A stretch of 64,000 nucleotides of DNA from Marinococcus halotolerans DSM 16375. Lineage in GTDB: Bacteria; Bacillota; Bacilli; Bacillales; Marinococcaceae. Under the pieces are notes generated by a model, which did no database searches, was not told the origin of the DNA, and saw only the letters and a list, made by a program, of their open reading frames with translations. The stretch's first letter is position 1. Every line of letters starts with the position of its first letter. The stretch lies in contig NZ_ATVM01000012.1 in the NCBI RefSeq assembly GCF_000420725.1, forward strand, positions 1 through 64,000. The letters run 5' to 3'. Positions 42,149-51,331 of this stretch are shown in pieces. The position numbers were made by a program, and so were the translations under genes.

Positions 42149-42814
42149 ATGTCTGCAAACAACATTTTTGCCTTTGACGTTTACGGAACACTGTTTAATA
42201 TTCAATCGGTCGATACCACCTGCGAGGAGCATTTTCCCGGCCAGGGAGAAAGCATTGGCCAGCTTTGGAGACAAAAGCAGATCCAGTACTCCTTTCTCCG
42301 CCAGGCGATGGGGAAATACGTCCCCTTTTCCTCTGTTACAAAAGATGCGCTGCGGTTCTCTTTGGCTGCCCATCACGCCGACTGGACAGAGGAAACCGAG
42401 CAAAAGCTTATGAAGGCCTACAAACATTTAACGCTATTTGAAGAAAGCCTGCACGTTTTGAAGAAGCTGAAAGACCAGTCTGCCACCCTGATCGTATTTA
42501 GTAACGGGTCAAGAGACATGCTTGAGCCACTGCTGGAGCAGGCCGGGGTAAGTGAATACCTTGATTACGTTATTAGTGTCGATGACATTAAACAATTTAA
42601 GCCTTCGCCGGCTTCTTACCAGCTTGTTTTAGATACTGCAGGGGCGCCCCGACATGAAATTACCTTTCTATCAAGCAACGGCTGGGACATCAGCGGTGCT
42701 AAAGCGTTTGGTTTTACTACGGCCTGGATCAACCGCAGTGAGCAGCCCACCGAAGAGCTGCAGCTGCCTCCTGATTACCACTACACTACGCTTACTCCGC
42801 TGATTGAAGGTTGA
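42149..42814 (+). CDS. Haloacid dehalogenase type II-like HAD hydrolase
   Basis: 221 residues. Nucleophile Asp10 in AFDVYGTLFNIQSVD, Ser in VFSNGSRDML, Lys in KPSPASYQ and the diagnostic SSNGWDISGAKAFGFTTAWINR. These match L-2-haloacid dehalogenases, which hydrolyse 2-chloro acids to 2-hydroxy acids, a link to the hydroxyacid genes nearby. Specificity cannot be proven from sequence. Confidence 0.87.
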   Translation: MSANNIFAFDVYGTLFNIQSVDTTCEEHFPGQGESIGQLWRQKQIQYSFLRQAMGKYVPFSSVTKDALRFSLAAHHADWTEETEQKLMKAYKHLTLFEESLHVLKKLKDQSATLIVFSNGSRDMLEPLLEQAGVSEYLDYVISVDDIKQFKPSPASYQLVLDTAGAPRHEITFLSSNGWDISGAKAFGFTTAWINRSEQPTEELQLPPDYHYTTLTPLIEG

Positions 42815-42840
42815 ATTGCTTTAACCATATATCAAAATAC

Positions 42841-42886
42841 AAAATCCGCCCAGTTCACAGTAAGCATGAACCGGGCGGATTTTTTC
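42841..42886. terminator. Bidirectional terminator
   Basis: AAAATCCGCCC/GGGCGGATTTT stem with A- and T-runs, between the converging HAD and Crp/Fnr genes. Confidence 0.85.
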
Positions 42887-42942
42887 TATTATAATGGGTA
42901 TAGTTTATATATCTTTCTCAAAAGTGGTACTCTTTTGCCGCC

Positions 42943-43623
42943 TCATATTTCATCCAATATTTTGTACGCCATGTCTGCATTAATGGATAGAAACTTTTCT
43001 TGTTTAATAATGCCCTGCTTTTTAAACGAACTTAACACCGCACTCGTCGTTTCTCTTGTAGAACCTACCATGTTTGCAATATCCGCATGTGTTAATTTCA
43101 TTTCAATGGACTGCCATTCATGATGCCGTTTCCCTTCCTTTTCGCTCAGCTTTAACAGCAGAAACAAAATCCGGTACTTTACATCCGACAAAGCGATCTT
43201 TTCACTCATCGAGTAGGTTTCCTTCAACCGGTTGGATAATATATTAATCAGCTTAAGTGAAATCTTTGGATGTCGTTCAATGAATAGTTCAAACTCTTCC
43301 ACGTTAATTATGCACACGTAGGTATCCATCATCGCTTCAGCATAAACATTTTCGTCCGTTAAAGAAATGGAGCTTGTTTCCCCAAAAATGTTTCCACTCG
43401 TCAAAATATCTACCGTAAACTGCCTGCCCTGATGATTCATCCGGTACAGCCGCACCTGACCCTGCTTCAATAAAAAAAGTGCCGGGATAGGCCTTTCCGG
43501 CGAAACAATAACGCTCCCCTTTTTGACTGGACGCATTTCACTCATTTTATCAATCGTGCGAAGCTCGTCCTTTTTCAGCTCTTCGAATAAGCTGATCTGA
43601 GAAATCATTGAGAGTTTGTCCAT
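42943..43623 (-). CDS. Crp/Fnr-family transcriptional regulator
   Basis: 226 residues. Cyclic-nucleotide-like beta barrel (GSVIVSPERPIPALFLLKQGQVRLYRMNHQGRQFTVDILTSGNIFGE) and a winged helix-turn-helix (LTHADIANMVGSTRETTSAVLSSFKKQGII). It lacks the Fnr iron-sulfur Cys cluster; only one Cys is visible, so it probably senses redox, a ligand or gas by another route. A TGTAAG-N4-CTTACG palindrome lies 28 bases upstream of its start; three like it occur nearby, marking its probable regulon. Confidence 0.92.
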   Translation of the reverse strand: MDKLSMISQISLFEELKKDELRTIDKMSEMRPVKKGSVIVSPERPIPALFLLKQGQVRLYRMNHQGRQFTVDILTSGNIFGETSSISLTDENVYAEAMMDTYVCIINVEEFELFIERHPKISLKLINILSNRLKETYSMSEKIALSDVKYRILFLLLKLSEKEGKRHHEWQSIEMKLTHADIANMVGSTRETTSAVLSSFKKQGIIKQEKFLSINADMAYKILDEI

Positions 43624-43650
43624 GCTTTTCTGCCCTCTCTTTCTATAAAA

Positions 43651-43666
43651 TGTAAGTTACCTTACG
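43651..43666. promoter_or_regulatory. Crp/Fnr-type site D in the divergent crp/glutaredoxin region
   Basis: TGTAAGTTACCTTACG, sharing both arms with site B. It can serve the regulator gene itself and the divergent glutaredoxin. Confidence 0.7.
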
Positions 43667-43716
43667 GACTTTGGATGCCTGATACCTGTATCATAGCATA
43701 AAAGGGGGTAATTCTA

Positions 43717-43931
43717 GTGGTGACACTTTACACCATTGACGGCTGTCCGGACTGTCGGCGCTGGCGGAAAACGCTTGAAAACAACCAAATTTCCTTCAGG
43801 GAAAAAACCTTTTCACCGACGACCAGGCGGTCGATGATTTATTAGCATCCATTGGCGAAGTGAAGGCCCCGGTTCTTCTCTGGCATAAAAAGCAGATACC
43901 CCTCTCATCAGTGCTCGACTCTTACAGTTGA
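43717..43931 (+). pseudogene. Glutaredoxin-like gene interrupted by a frameshift
   Basis: From the GTG at 43717 (AAGGGGG 8 bases upstream) the frame gives VVTLYTIDGCPDCRRWRKTL, a thioredoxin-fold start with a CPDC active site, and continues to FREK. A six-A run at 43802-43807 then shifts it into an early TAG at 43843. One added A would restore NLFTDDQAVDDLLASIGE, then VKAPVLLWHKKQIPLSSVL, to the TGA ending at 43931, about 71 residues, a normal glutaredoxin length. This is a true frameshift, programmed slippage or a sequencing error in a homopolymer. Confidence 0.75.
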
Positions 43932-44009
43932 ACGTCTGCCTCATCGGGAGTAAGCCGTGCTCTGAACTATATTTTCATCCACGTGATAAATAATAAGGAG
44001 AGATGTTTT

Positions 44010-44639
44010 ATGAGTCATCTATATGCGCTGGTGCTAAACGCCTCCCTGAAAGGGTCCCCGGAGCCGTCTCACACTGAAGCTCTTTCGGATGAAGTGCTAG
44101 ATATTTTAAAAAGCAAAGGTGCGGAAACAAAAACCATTCGCCTTGCTGATTACTATATTCCCTATGGCATTAGCGGCGATGTAGGGAAGGGAGACGAGTG
44201 GCCGATTATCTTTGAAGAAGTGCAGAAGGCAGACATTGTTATTATCGGAACACCTCTATGGCTGGGAGAAAAAAGCAGCCTGGCCACACTTGCCATTGAA
44301 CGTCTTTATGGCAGCAGCGGAGAAATTAATGCCTCCGGCCAGGCCATTTACTACAACAAAGTCGGCGGTGTTGTTGTTACAGGAAATGAAGACGGAGCAA
44401 AGCACGCCTCGGCTTCTATTTTGTACGGCCTCTCTCACATTGGCTTCACTATCCCTCCTAACGTGGATGCTTACTGGGTAGGTGAAGCCGGTCCAGGGCC
44501 CTCCTATATGGATGGCCCTGGAAAAGAAAACGCGTTTACAAAAAAACACGTAAAGATGCTTGCCTACAACACATGGCACCTGGCTTCGTTTTTCAAGGCC
44601 CACCCTATCCCGCCGGAAGGCAATACAATGAACGCATAA
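44010..44639 (+). CDS. NADPH-dependent FMN reductase/flavodoxin-fold oxidoreductase
   Basis: 209 residues. Phosphate-binding loop NASLKGSPEPSHTEAL and IIGTPLWLGEKSSLATLAIERL mark the FMN-reductase fold. The function would be NAD(P)H-dependent reduction of flavin, quinone or similar. I chose the ATG at 44010 after AGGAGAG. It follows the broken glutaredoxin gene on the same strand. Confidence 0.87.
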   Translation: MSHLYALVLNASLKGSPEPSHTEALSDEVLDILKSKGAETKTIRLADYYIPYGISGDVGKGDEWPIIFEEVQKADIVIIGTPLWLGEKSSLATLAIERLYGSSGEINASGQAIYYNKVGGVVVTGNEDGAKHASASILYGLSHIGFTIPPNVDAYWVGEAGPGPSYMDGPGKENAFTKKHVKMLAYNTWHLASFFKAHPIPPEGNTMNA

Positions 44640-44656
44640 AAATTAATTTAAGACAG

Positions 44657-44690
44657 AAAAATCCCTCTGTCTTTCGCGCAGAGGGATTTT
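44657..44690. terminator. Terminator, probably bidirectional
   Basis: AAAATCCCTCTG/CAGAGGGATTTT, perfect 12-bp stem with a 9-base loop, after the FMN reductase gene. Confidence 0.85.
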
Positions 44691-44808
44691 ATGCTTGTTT
44701 AACCATTTATACCGCAGTGGCAAGCTGCACGCTATCTTGAGCCATAAGACTTTTGTATAAATATATTTAAATGCATAAATTTTCCGTAAAAATTATCTTT
44801 TTCTTTGG

Positions 44809-46092
44809 TTACAGAATCCCGATCGTGTTCAGCAGAATAACGATAATCACGGAGATAATTGGAATCAATACAGCGACAACAAAAATATCCTTATAGCTGT
44901 CTTTATGGCTCATGCCTGTAATTGTTAAAAGTGTCAGCACCGCCCCGTTGTGCGGAAGGGCATCGAGCCCACCTGAAGAAAGCGAAGCAATGCGGTGAAA
45001 GGCCTCGGGATCAACCCCTGTATTCATCGCTATCTGGTAGTATTCTTCCCCAAGTGCTTCGAGCGCAATCCCCATCCCGCCGGAAGCCGACCCTGTCGAC
45101 CCGGCCAGGATGTTAACAGCTATGGCTTCGGAAATTAAAGGATTGCCGCGCACTCCCATCAATAATGAGGTTAACTGATCAAATCCCGGAACCTCCCGTA
45201 CTACACTACCAAAACCAACAGCTGCACTCGTATTAATAATGGCAAGCACGGAGCCGCTTGCTCCTCCGTTGACGGCAGGGACGAATTTTTTAAATTTAGT
45301 CAGGTTAAGAAGCATAATAAGTACTATGCCTGTCAGAAGTGCCACCACAATATCCCATCCGAGGAGATTTAGTGTTAAAAGCACTGTGATCAGCGGAAGT
45401 ATCGACAGCATGAAGGGCGGGGCTTTCTCTTCTGTTTCCATCATACTCTTGTCTTTTGGTTCGGTGAAACGCTCTCCTTTGGCCGTCATCTGCTTTTCAC
45501 GCCACCGCAAATAGAGGTAGCCCCCCACCGCCATCACCAGGGCCGCAATGATGCCCATTAACGGCGCGGCTGTGGCGCTTGTACGAAAATACTCGATAGG
45601 GATCAGGTTTTGAATCTGCGGCGTCCCCGGCAGCGCCGTCATTGTAAACGTAAACGCTCCTAATGCCACTGTCGGTGGAAGCAGCCGGCGGCTGATATCT
45701 GCTTCTCTGAATAAGGATAGGGCAAGCGGATATACAGCGAAAATAACAACAAACAGACTGACACCGCCGTATGTAAGCACGGCAGAAGCCACCAGGACTC
45801 CCAAAATCGCACGATTCGTGCCAATCAGCTTTGTCAGTGCTACAGCGACAGAACGCGCCATCCCCGTATCTTCCATCAATTTTCCGAAGACGGCTCCGAG
45901 CATAAATACCGGAAACCATTCTTGCGCGAACTCAACGAAGCCGCTCATGTATGTGCCTGTATATGCATCGAGCAGATCGAGCCCTCCGGTCAATGCCACA
46001 ATACCTGCTGCCACCGGCGCCACCCAGATGATGGACCAGCCTAAGTAAGCGAGAACCATTAATGTTATTAAGCCTAACAATATTCCAAGCAT
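44809..46092 (-). CDS. GntP-family permease, probably for 3-hydroxybutyrate
   Basis: 427 residues, about twelve membrane helices. GSTGSASGGMGIALEALGEEYY and SLSSGGLDALPHNGAVLTLLTITGMSHKDSYKD are typical. B. subtilis has a like gene (yxjC) beside scoAB and a dehydrogenase. Co-directional with 3-hydroxybutyrate dehydrogenase (36-base gap), so uptake of that acid is the simplest reading. Paralogous to the permease at 35000. Confidence 0.9.
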   Translation of the reverse strand: MLGILLGLITLMVLAYLGWSIIWVAPVAAGIVALTGGLDLLDAYTGTYMSGFVEFAQEWFPVFMLGAVFGKLMEDTGMARSVAVALTKLIGTNRAILGVLVASAVLTYGGVSLFVVIFAVYPLALSLFREADISRRLLPPTVALGAFTFTMTALPGTPQIQNLIPIEYFRTSATAAPLMGIIAALVMAVGGYLYLRWREKQMTAKGERFTEPKDKSMMETEEKAPPFMLSILPLITVLLTLNLLGWDIVVALLTGIVLIMLLNLTKFKKFVPAVNGGASGSVLAIINTSAAVGFGSVVREVPGFDQLTSLLMGVRGNPLISEAIAVNILAGSTGSASGGMGIALEALGEEYYQIAMNTGVDPEAFHRIASLSSGGLDALPHNGAVLTLLTITGMSHKDSYKDIFVVAVLIPIISVIIVILLNTIGIL

Positions 46093-46128
46093 AATTTTAC
46101 CTCCTTTTCTATCTTAAACAGACACAGA

Positions 46129-46905
46129 CTATTGCGCCGTATAGCCTCCATCAATCAATACGCTCTGGCCGGTAACACTTTTTGCCTGATCCCCGGCTAA
46201 AAATAGAGCATAGTTTGCTACCTCCTGCGGATCGAGCAGACGCTTCTGCGGGACGAGCGGATAGATAACCTCCTCCAGCACCTTTTCCAGAGTAACGCCA
46301 CGGTCTGCCGCCAGATCCTCCAGTTGATTACGAACAAGCGGTGTATCTACATATCCCGGACAGAGAGCATTTACTGTAATGCCGTGCTCTGCCCCCTCTA
46401 AAGCAGCTACTTTTGTGAGCCCGATTAACCCGTGCTTTGCACTGTTGTATCCCGCTTTTCCGGCAAATCCGATTACACCATTGATTGAAGACATGTTAAT
46501 GATGCGGCCGTGCTTTTGTTCCTTCATGATCGGAACCGCTTTTTTGATCATGGAAAAAGGCGCTGTCAGCATAATTTTGGTCATTTTTTCAAATGTTTCG
46601 GTTGGAAAATCCTCAAGCTTTGCCACGTACTGCATCCCGGCATTGTTAATGAGAATATCCACCCGGCCGAACACTCGAAGCGTTTTCGCAAAAGCCTCAT
46701 CCACCGCATCTTCATTCGTAACGTCGCAGGCCAGGCCTAAGCAGGTGAATCCCTCATTTTCAATCTCACTGGCAGCAGCTTGTACTTTATTTTGATCGAT
46801 ATCTGTCAGTACTACCTTTGCCTGCTGCCGGGCAAATGCTTTTCCGATTGCAAGCCCGATGCCGCTCGCTGCACCTGTGATAAAGACCACTCTTCCTTGA
46901 ACCAT
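46129..46905 (-). CDS. 3-hydroxybutyrate dehydrogenase (SDR family)
   Basis: 258 residues. TGAASGIG cofactor loop, NNAGMQYVAKLEDFP, SSINGVIGFAGKAGYNSAKHG (catalytic Ser, Tyr, Lys) and CPGYVDTPLVRNQ are strongly characteristic of NAD-dependent 3-hydroxybutyrate dehydrogenase. It oxidises 3-hydroxybutyrate to acetoacetate, which ScoAB and thiolase encoded nearby convert to acetyl-CoA. I chose the ATG at 46905 after AGGAG. First gene behind a sigma-54 promoter. Confidence 0.92.
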   Translation of the reverse strand: MVQGRVVFITGAASGIGLAIGKAFARQQAKVVLTDIDQNKVQAAASEIENEGFTCLGLACDVTNEDAVDEAFAKTLRVFGRVDILINNAGMQYVAKLEDFPTETFEKMTKIMLTAPFSMIKKAVPIMKEQKHGRIINMSSINGVIGFAGKAGYNSAKHGLIGLTKVAALEGAEHGITVNALCPGYVDTPLVRNQLEDLAADRGVTLEKVLEEVIYPLVPQKRLLDPQEVANYALFLAGDQAKSVTGQSVLIDGGYTAQ

Positions 46906-46931
46906 GTGTATCACTCCTGATTATGTTTTTA

Positions 46932-46945
46932 AGTAATCGCTTACA
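46932..46945 (-). promoter_or_regulatory. cre-like site in the leader of the hydroxybutyrate operon
   Basis: Minus strand TGTAAGCGATTACT matches 13 of 14 positions of TGWAANCGNTNWCA; it lies between the -12 element and the start codon, where CcpA would act as a roadblock. Confidence 0.65.
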
Positions 46946-46984
46946 AAACGAATTTCATTTTAAATTCATTCTCATCTTATATAT

Positions 46985-47002
46985 TTGCAAAAAACGTGCC
47001 AA
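46985..47002 (-). promoter_or_regulatory. Sigma-54 (-24/-12) promoter of the hydroxybutyrate operon
   Basis: Minus strand TTGGCACGTTTTTTGCAA fits TTGGCAC-N5-TTGCA exactly and lies 80 bases before the dehydrogenase start, between it and the activator gene. Confidence 0.93.
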
Positions 47003-47071
47003 CATCTGCTTGAAAACTTTTTGCTCCGAAACCCGCCGCTAACGTATTCTTTTACGAGGCACGCGCAAAAA

Positions 47072-47103
47072 AATAAAACCATTCCAAAACAATGGAATGG
47101 TTT
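47072..47103 (-). terminator. Terminator after the second sigma-54 activator gene
   Basis: AAACCATTCC/GGAATGGTTT with an 8-base loop, T-run on the minus strand. Confidence 0.8.
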
Positions 47104-47127
47104 CCGGAAACCTGGAAAAACCCGTTG

Positions 47128-48495
47128 TTATTCCAGATGGTATTTCATGATTTTATTGTAGAGATTGGATTTTCCTATTCCGAGCAGTTCACATGCTGTC
47201 CGCTTGTCCCCCTCCGCTTCCTTTAGTGCCTGCTTTACCGCTTCCTTTTCTGCTTCAGCGATTACTTGTTTCAACGGTTTTATTCCGCTTTTCCGGCTTA
47301 CCTGTCCCGCATCCGTCATGCGTCCCGGAAGATCACTCAGCTGTATTGTTTCTCCTTCGGTAAGATGTACGGCTGCCTCAATTGTATTTTCGAGTTCCCG
47401 CACATTGCCCGGCCACGAGTAATCCAAAAAGCGGTCAAGCACCTGCTGATCGAACGCTGTAATTCGTTTACCCAGTCTTTCTGTAACTTTTTGGAGCATA
47501 AATTTGCTGAGAAGAGGAATATCCTCGGGCCGCTCACGCAGGGAAGGTATTGTAAACGAGATAACGTTGATCCGGTAGTACAGATCCTCCCGAAACTGCT
47601 GCTTTTCTATCAGCTGTTCGAGCGGCTGATTGGTAGCAGCAACCACCCGTACGTCCACCTGCCGGGGCCTTTGTGCACCAAGCGGTTCAAGCTCTCCCTC
47701 CTGAAGTACACGAAGAATTTTCACCTGGGTATTCAGCGGCATATCCCCTATCTCGTCCAGAAAAATGGTTCCCTGGTCAGCCAGCTGGAATTTCCCTGGT
47801 TTGCCTCCCTTTTTCGCGCCGGTAAAAGCTCCCTCCTCATAGCCAAACAGCTCGGACTCCAGTAAATCCCCCGGTATCGCTGCACAATTCACTTTCACGA
47901 AAGGCTTCATGCTTCTTTCGCTCAGCTTATGCAGCCCCTGGGCAAACAATTCTTTTCCGGTCCCTGTTTCTCCTCGCAAAAGGACAGATACGTCGCTTGA
48001 AGCTACTTTGCGTACGTTTCTTTTTACTTCTTCCATTTCAGGGGACACGCTGAGCGCATCCTGCAGGGAATAAGATGTGCCGTTCAGCTGCTCCACCTGC
48101 TTTTGATACGATTCGAGCTCCAGCATTAACGTTTTAATATGCTGGTTCATCTCCGCCCATTCCTTTCTGTCCCGGAACATCACCAGTCCCAGAGCGCCGA
48201 TAATACGGCCCTCGTCGTATAAAGGCACGCGGTCGGCAATCATATAGTTGCCTCTAATGTACTGCATATTTGCTTTTTCCGCTTTCCCGGAAGCCACTAC
48301 AATATGCATGCGCGTGTTTTCAATCACATCAGTTACGTGACGCCCGACCGCATTTTTGCGACTGGTGCCGAGAAAATCATAATAGCATTCATTCATATAC
48401 GAGACGATTCCCTGCTCATCGACAATGACCACACAATGGTGCAGACTGCCAAACAATATGTCGTAAATATGATCCAATCCTTCTAAATGCTTCAT
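47128..48495 (-). CDS. Sigma-54-dependent activator with PAS domain
   Basis: About 455 residues. N-terminal PAS domain (HCVVIVDEQGIVSYMNECYYDFLG), AAA+ core with GETGTGKELFAQGLHK, intact GAFTGA (YEEGAFTGAKKGGKPGKF) and GTIFLDEIGDM, and a Fis helix-turn-helix (KRTACELLGIGKSNLYNKI). It lies directly upstream of a perfect -24/-12 promoter that drives 3-hydroxybutyrate dehydrogenase and permease. Start uncertain: two adjacent ATG codons follow GGGGTGG; I took the second. It lacks the CBS pair of its paralog at 37710. Confidence 0.91.
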   Translation of the reverse strand: MKHLEGLDHIYDILFGSLHHCVVIVDEQGIVSYMNECYYDFLGTSRKNAVGRHVTDVIENTRMHIVVASGKAEKANMQYIRGNYMIADRVPLYDEGRIIGALGLVMFRDRKEWAEMNQHIKTLMLELESYQKQVEQLNGTSYSLQDALSVSPEMEEVKRNVRKVASSDVSVLLRGETGTGKELFAQGLHKLSERSMKPFVKVNCAAIPGDLLESELFGYEEGAFTGAKKGGKPGKFQLADQGTIFLDEIGDMPLNTQVKILRVLQEGELEPLGAQRPRQVDVRVVAATNQPLEQLIEKQQFREDLYYRINVISFTIPSLRERPEDIPLLSKFMLQKVTERLGKRITAFDQQVLDRFLDYSWPGNVRELENTIEAAVHLTEGETIQLSDLPGRMTDAGQVSRKSGIKPLKQVIAEAEKEAVKQALKEAEGDKRTACELLGIGKSNLYNKIMKYHLE

Positions 48496-48587
48496 CATTT
48501 CCACCCCGTTATCGCGGTTGACGTTTCTGATTAAATGGTAACGGTCCTGCGAATTTTTTCAATAGCTCCGGACTCTTTATTAAAAGA

Positions 48588-48633
48588 AAAACATCTCCGG
48601 GAGCCGATCAGCGGTGACGGCCCGGAGATGTTT
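48588..48633 (-). terminator. Terminator after the thiolase gene
   Basis: Perfect 13-bp stem AAACATCTCCGGG/CCCGGAGATGTTT with a 20-base loop and T-rich tail on the minus strand. Confidence 0.85.
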
Positions 48634-48658
48634 CCCGTTGCTTATATAAGGCACTTGT

Positions 48659-49846
48659 TTAAATTCTTTCTACCACGGTAGCCACACCCTGGCCGCCTCC
48701 GATGCATAATGCCGCCAGCCCTGTATCTACCTGCTGGCGTTTCATCTGATGAAGCAGGGTCACGAAAATTCTTGTACCGCTTGCCCCAATCGGGTGGCCT
48801 AACGCAATTGCCCCTCCGTTTACGTTCAGCTTTTCTGAATCAATATTCAAATCTCTCTGTACAGCAAGTGACTGGGCAGCAAAAGCTTCGTTTGCTTCAA
48901 TCAGATCTATATCTTCCATCGAAACAGACGCTTTATCTAAAGCCTTTCGGATGGCCGGGACCGGCCCCAGTCCCATCACGCTCGGATCCACGGCGGCACT
49001 TGCATTGCCGGTAATCCGGGCCATGGCTGTAATGCCCAGCTGCTTAGCTTTCTTCCCACTCATAACAATAACGGCTGCGGCTCCGTCGTTGATCCCGGAG
49101 GCGTTTCCTGCTGTCACGCTTCCGTCTTTTTGGAACGCCGGCTTTAATTTTTTCAGCTTTTCTACCGTGGTGCCGCTTCGAATATGTTCATCCTCCACTA
49201 CCTCGAGGGGCTCCCCTTTTCGCTGAGGTACGTGAACAGCCACGATTTCCTCTTTGAAGACCCCGTTATCCCGTGCTGCCGTGGCCTTCTGCTGACTGGC
49301 TGCGGCGAATGTGTCCTGTTCTTCGCGTGTAAAGCCGTACTCATGGTTAATATTTTCAGCTGTCACACCCATATGATAGTTTTCCACCGCACACATTAGT
49401 CCGTCACGGAGCATGCTGTCAACGAGCTTCTGGTCTCCCATGCCAAAGCCGCTGCGCGCGTTCATCTGCAGATAAGGAGCCTGACTCATATTTTCCATCC
49501 CACCGGCAACGACGATGTCCGCATCACCGGTCAGTACGGCCTGAGCCGCCAAGTGGACGGCCTTCAAGCCGGACCCGCACACTTTATTAATGGTCATTGC
49601 AGGTATATTTTCAGAAAGACCGGCCTTTAAAGAAGCGACCCTTGCCGGGTTCTGCCCAAGACCTGCCTGCAGCACGTTTCCCATAATGACTTCATCCACT
49701 TCTTCCTTCGGAACACCGGCACGTTCAAGCGCTTTTTCAATCACAAGCGCGCCCATATCTACAGCTGGTACATCCTTTAAGCTGCCCATAAAGCCGCCGA
49801 CCGGAGTCCGTATCGCTCCGCCCAGCAGAACCTCTTCTGTCTTCAT
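48659..49846 (-). CDS. Acetyl-CoA acetyltransferase (thiolase)
   Basis: 395 residues. Nucleophile Cys in [16 protein letters not shown], His in [11 protein letters not shown] and the second Cys in LCIGGGQG. Cleaves acetoacetyl-CoA to two acetyl-CoA. Overlaps scoB by 4 bases, so the three genes scoA-scoB-thiolase form an operon. Confidence 0.94.
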   Translation of the reverse strand: MKTEEVLLGGAIRTPVGGFMGSLKDVPAVDMGALVIEKALERAGVPKEEVDEVIMGNVLQAGLGQNPARVASLKAGLSENIPAMTINKVCGSGLKAVHLAAQAVLTGDADIVVAGGMENMSQAPYLQMNARSGFGMGDQKLVDSMLRDGLMCAVENYHMGVTAENINHEYGFTREEQDTFAAASQQKATAARDNGVFKEEIVAVHVPQRKGEPLEVVEDEHIRSGTTVEKLKKLKPAFQKDGSVTAGNASGINDGAAAVIVMSGKKAKQLGITAMARITGNASAAVDPSVMGLGPVPAIRKALDKASVSMEDIDLIEANEAFAAQSLAVQRDLNIDSEKLNVNGGAIALGHPIGASGTRIFVTLLHQMKRQQVDTGLAALCIGGGQGVATVVERI

Positions 49847-50505
49847 TGTTTCCCCTCCCGGTCTGTCAGCGCTTCATCAATTATAAAAGAAGCTTCTGTA
49901 TACTGCTCCACAGTTTTTACGTCTGCCCCGTTCAGTACTTCTCTTAGCACCATGCCAGACGGTGTGAAATCAAAGACGGCCATATCCGTAATCAACCGGT
50001 CCACTACCTTTTCGCCGGTCAGCGGCAGAGCGCATTCGGTACGGATTTTCGATTCTCCTTCTTTATTCGTATGGGTCATGATGATAACTACTTTTTGCGC
50101 TCCCTGCACGATATCCATGGCACCACCCATACCTTTAACCATTTTTCCGGGAATCATCCAGTTCGCAAGATCTCCCTCTCCGGAAACCTCCATGCCCCCG
50201 AGAATCGCGAGATCAATATGGCCGCCGCGGATCATAGCAAAGGATTCCGCGTTATCAAAGAATGAACCTCCCTGCTTCACCGTCACTGTCTCTTTACCGG
50301 CATTAATCAGATCTGCATCCACGTCTTCCTCCGCGGGATAAGGCCCAATACCGAGCAGCCCATTTTCGGAATGAAGAAAAATATTTTTCTCTGCCGGAAT
50401 GTAGTTGGCAATCATTGTTGGCATGCCAATACCCAGATTCACAATCGTGCCGTCTTCGACTTCCTTTACCGCCCGCTGGATAATGTTTTCTCTTTGACTG
50501 CTCAT
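49843..50505 (-). CDS. scoB: Succinyl-CoA:3-ketoacid CoA-transferase subunit B
   Basis: 220 residues. Catalytic Glu in [12 protein letters not shown] and the family start [25 protein letters not shown]. With ScoA it moves CoA from succinyl-CoA to acetoacetate. I chose the ATG at 50505 after AAGGAGGAG; a longer frame overlaps scoA and is not protein-like. Confidence 0.94.
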   Translation of the reverse strand: MSSQRENIIQRAVKEVEDGTIVNLGIGMPTMIANYIPAEKNIFLHSENGLLGIGPYPAEEDVDADLINAGKETVTVKQGGSFFDNAESFAMIRGGHIDLAILGGMEVSGEGDLANWMIPGKMVKGMGGAMDIVQGAQKVVIIMTHTNKEGESKIRTECALPLTGEKVVDRLITDMAVFDFTPSGMVLREVLNGADVKTVEQYTEASFIIDEALTDREGKQ

Positions 50506-50521
50506 TGTCTTTCTCCTCCTT

Positions 50522-51217
50522 TTATACCTGCTGGACCGTTTTACGTTCGATGCGCTTTTCATACGAGGTGCCGACAAGAAGATGCTGAACGTACAGGCTC
50601 GGTGTATGGATAAAGTCCGGATCGAGTTCACCGACATCAACCAGCTCTTCCACCTCTGCGATTGTAAATTTCCCCGCCGCTGCTGCCAGCGGATTAAAGT
50701 TGCGGGCTGTTTTCCGGTAAATAAGGTTTCCGTAGGCATCCCCCTTCCATGCCTTCACAAGAGCCGCATCCCCCTGGATGGCCTCTTCAAGAATGCACTG
50801 TCTGCCGCCGATCACTTTGTGCTCCTTACCCTCAGCAATTGGGGTGCCTACACCAGTCGGGGTGTAAAAGCCGGGAATACCGGCGCCGCCTGCCCGGATA
50901 CGTTCCGCGAGTGTCCCTTGAGGCACGAGTTCCACTTCTAGTTCTCCGCTCAGGTACTGCTCTTCAAAGATCTTATTTTCTCCCACGTAGGAAGCCACCA
51001 TTTTGTTAATCTGTTTATTTTCAAGCAGCAGCCCAAGACCCCAGTCGTTGATGCCGCAATTGTTACTGACTACTGTTAAATTTTTCGTTCCCTTTTGAGC
51101 CAGCGCCTGAATGGCTTTTTCCGGAATGCCGCACAGACCAAATCCCCCGACAATAAGGGTATCGCCTTCCTGAATGCGGTCTACGCTCTCTTCAAAAGAC
51201 GTCTGTATCTTCGTCAT
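50522..51217 (-). CDS. scoA: Succinyl-CoA:3-ketoacid CoA-transferase subunit A
   Basis: 231 residues. [21 protein letters not shown] and [17 protein letters not shown] are typical of subunit A. First gene of the ketoacid operon, divergent from a LysR gene 114 bases away. I chose the ATG at 51217 after AAAGGGG. Confidence 0.94.
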   Translation of the reverse strand: MTKIQTSFEESVDRIQEGDTLIVGGFGLCGIPEKAIQALAQKGTKNLTVVSNNCGINDWGLGLLLENKQINKMVASYVGENKIFEEQYLSGELEVELVPQGTLAERIRAGGAGIPGFYTPTGVGTPIAEGKEHKVIGGRQCILEEAIQGDAALVKAWKGDAYGNLIYRKTARNFNPLAAAAGKFTIAEVEELVDVGELDPDFIHTPSLYVQHLLVGTSYEKRIERKTVQQV

Positions 51218-51331
51218 TGTTTGAACCCCTTTCAGTTCTTTAATTGGTACTTCCACTTTACTAATAGCGCTTTCATAAGTAAAATAGATAAATAATATAA
51301 ATTTATTACTAAATGGAATAAGAGGTGCCTC

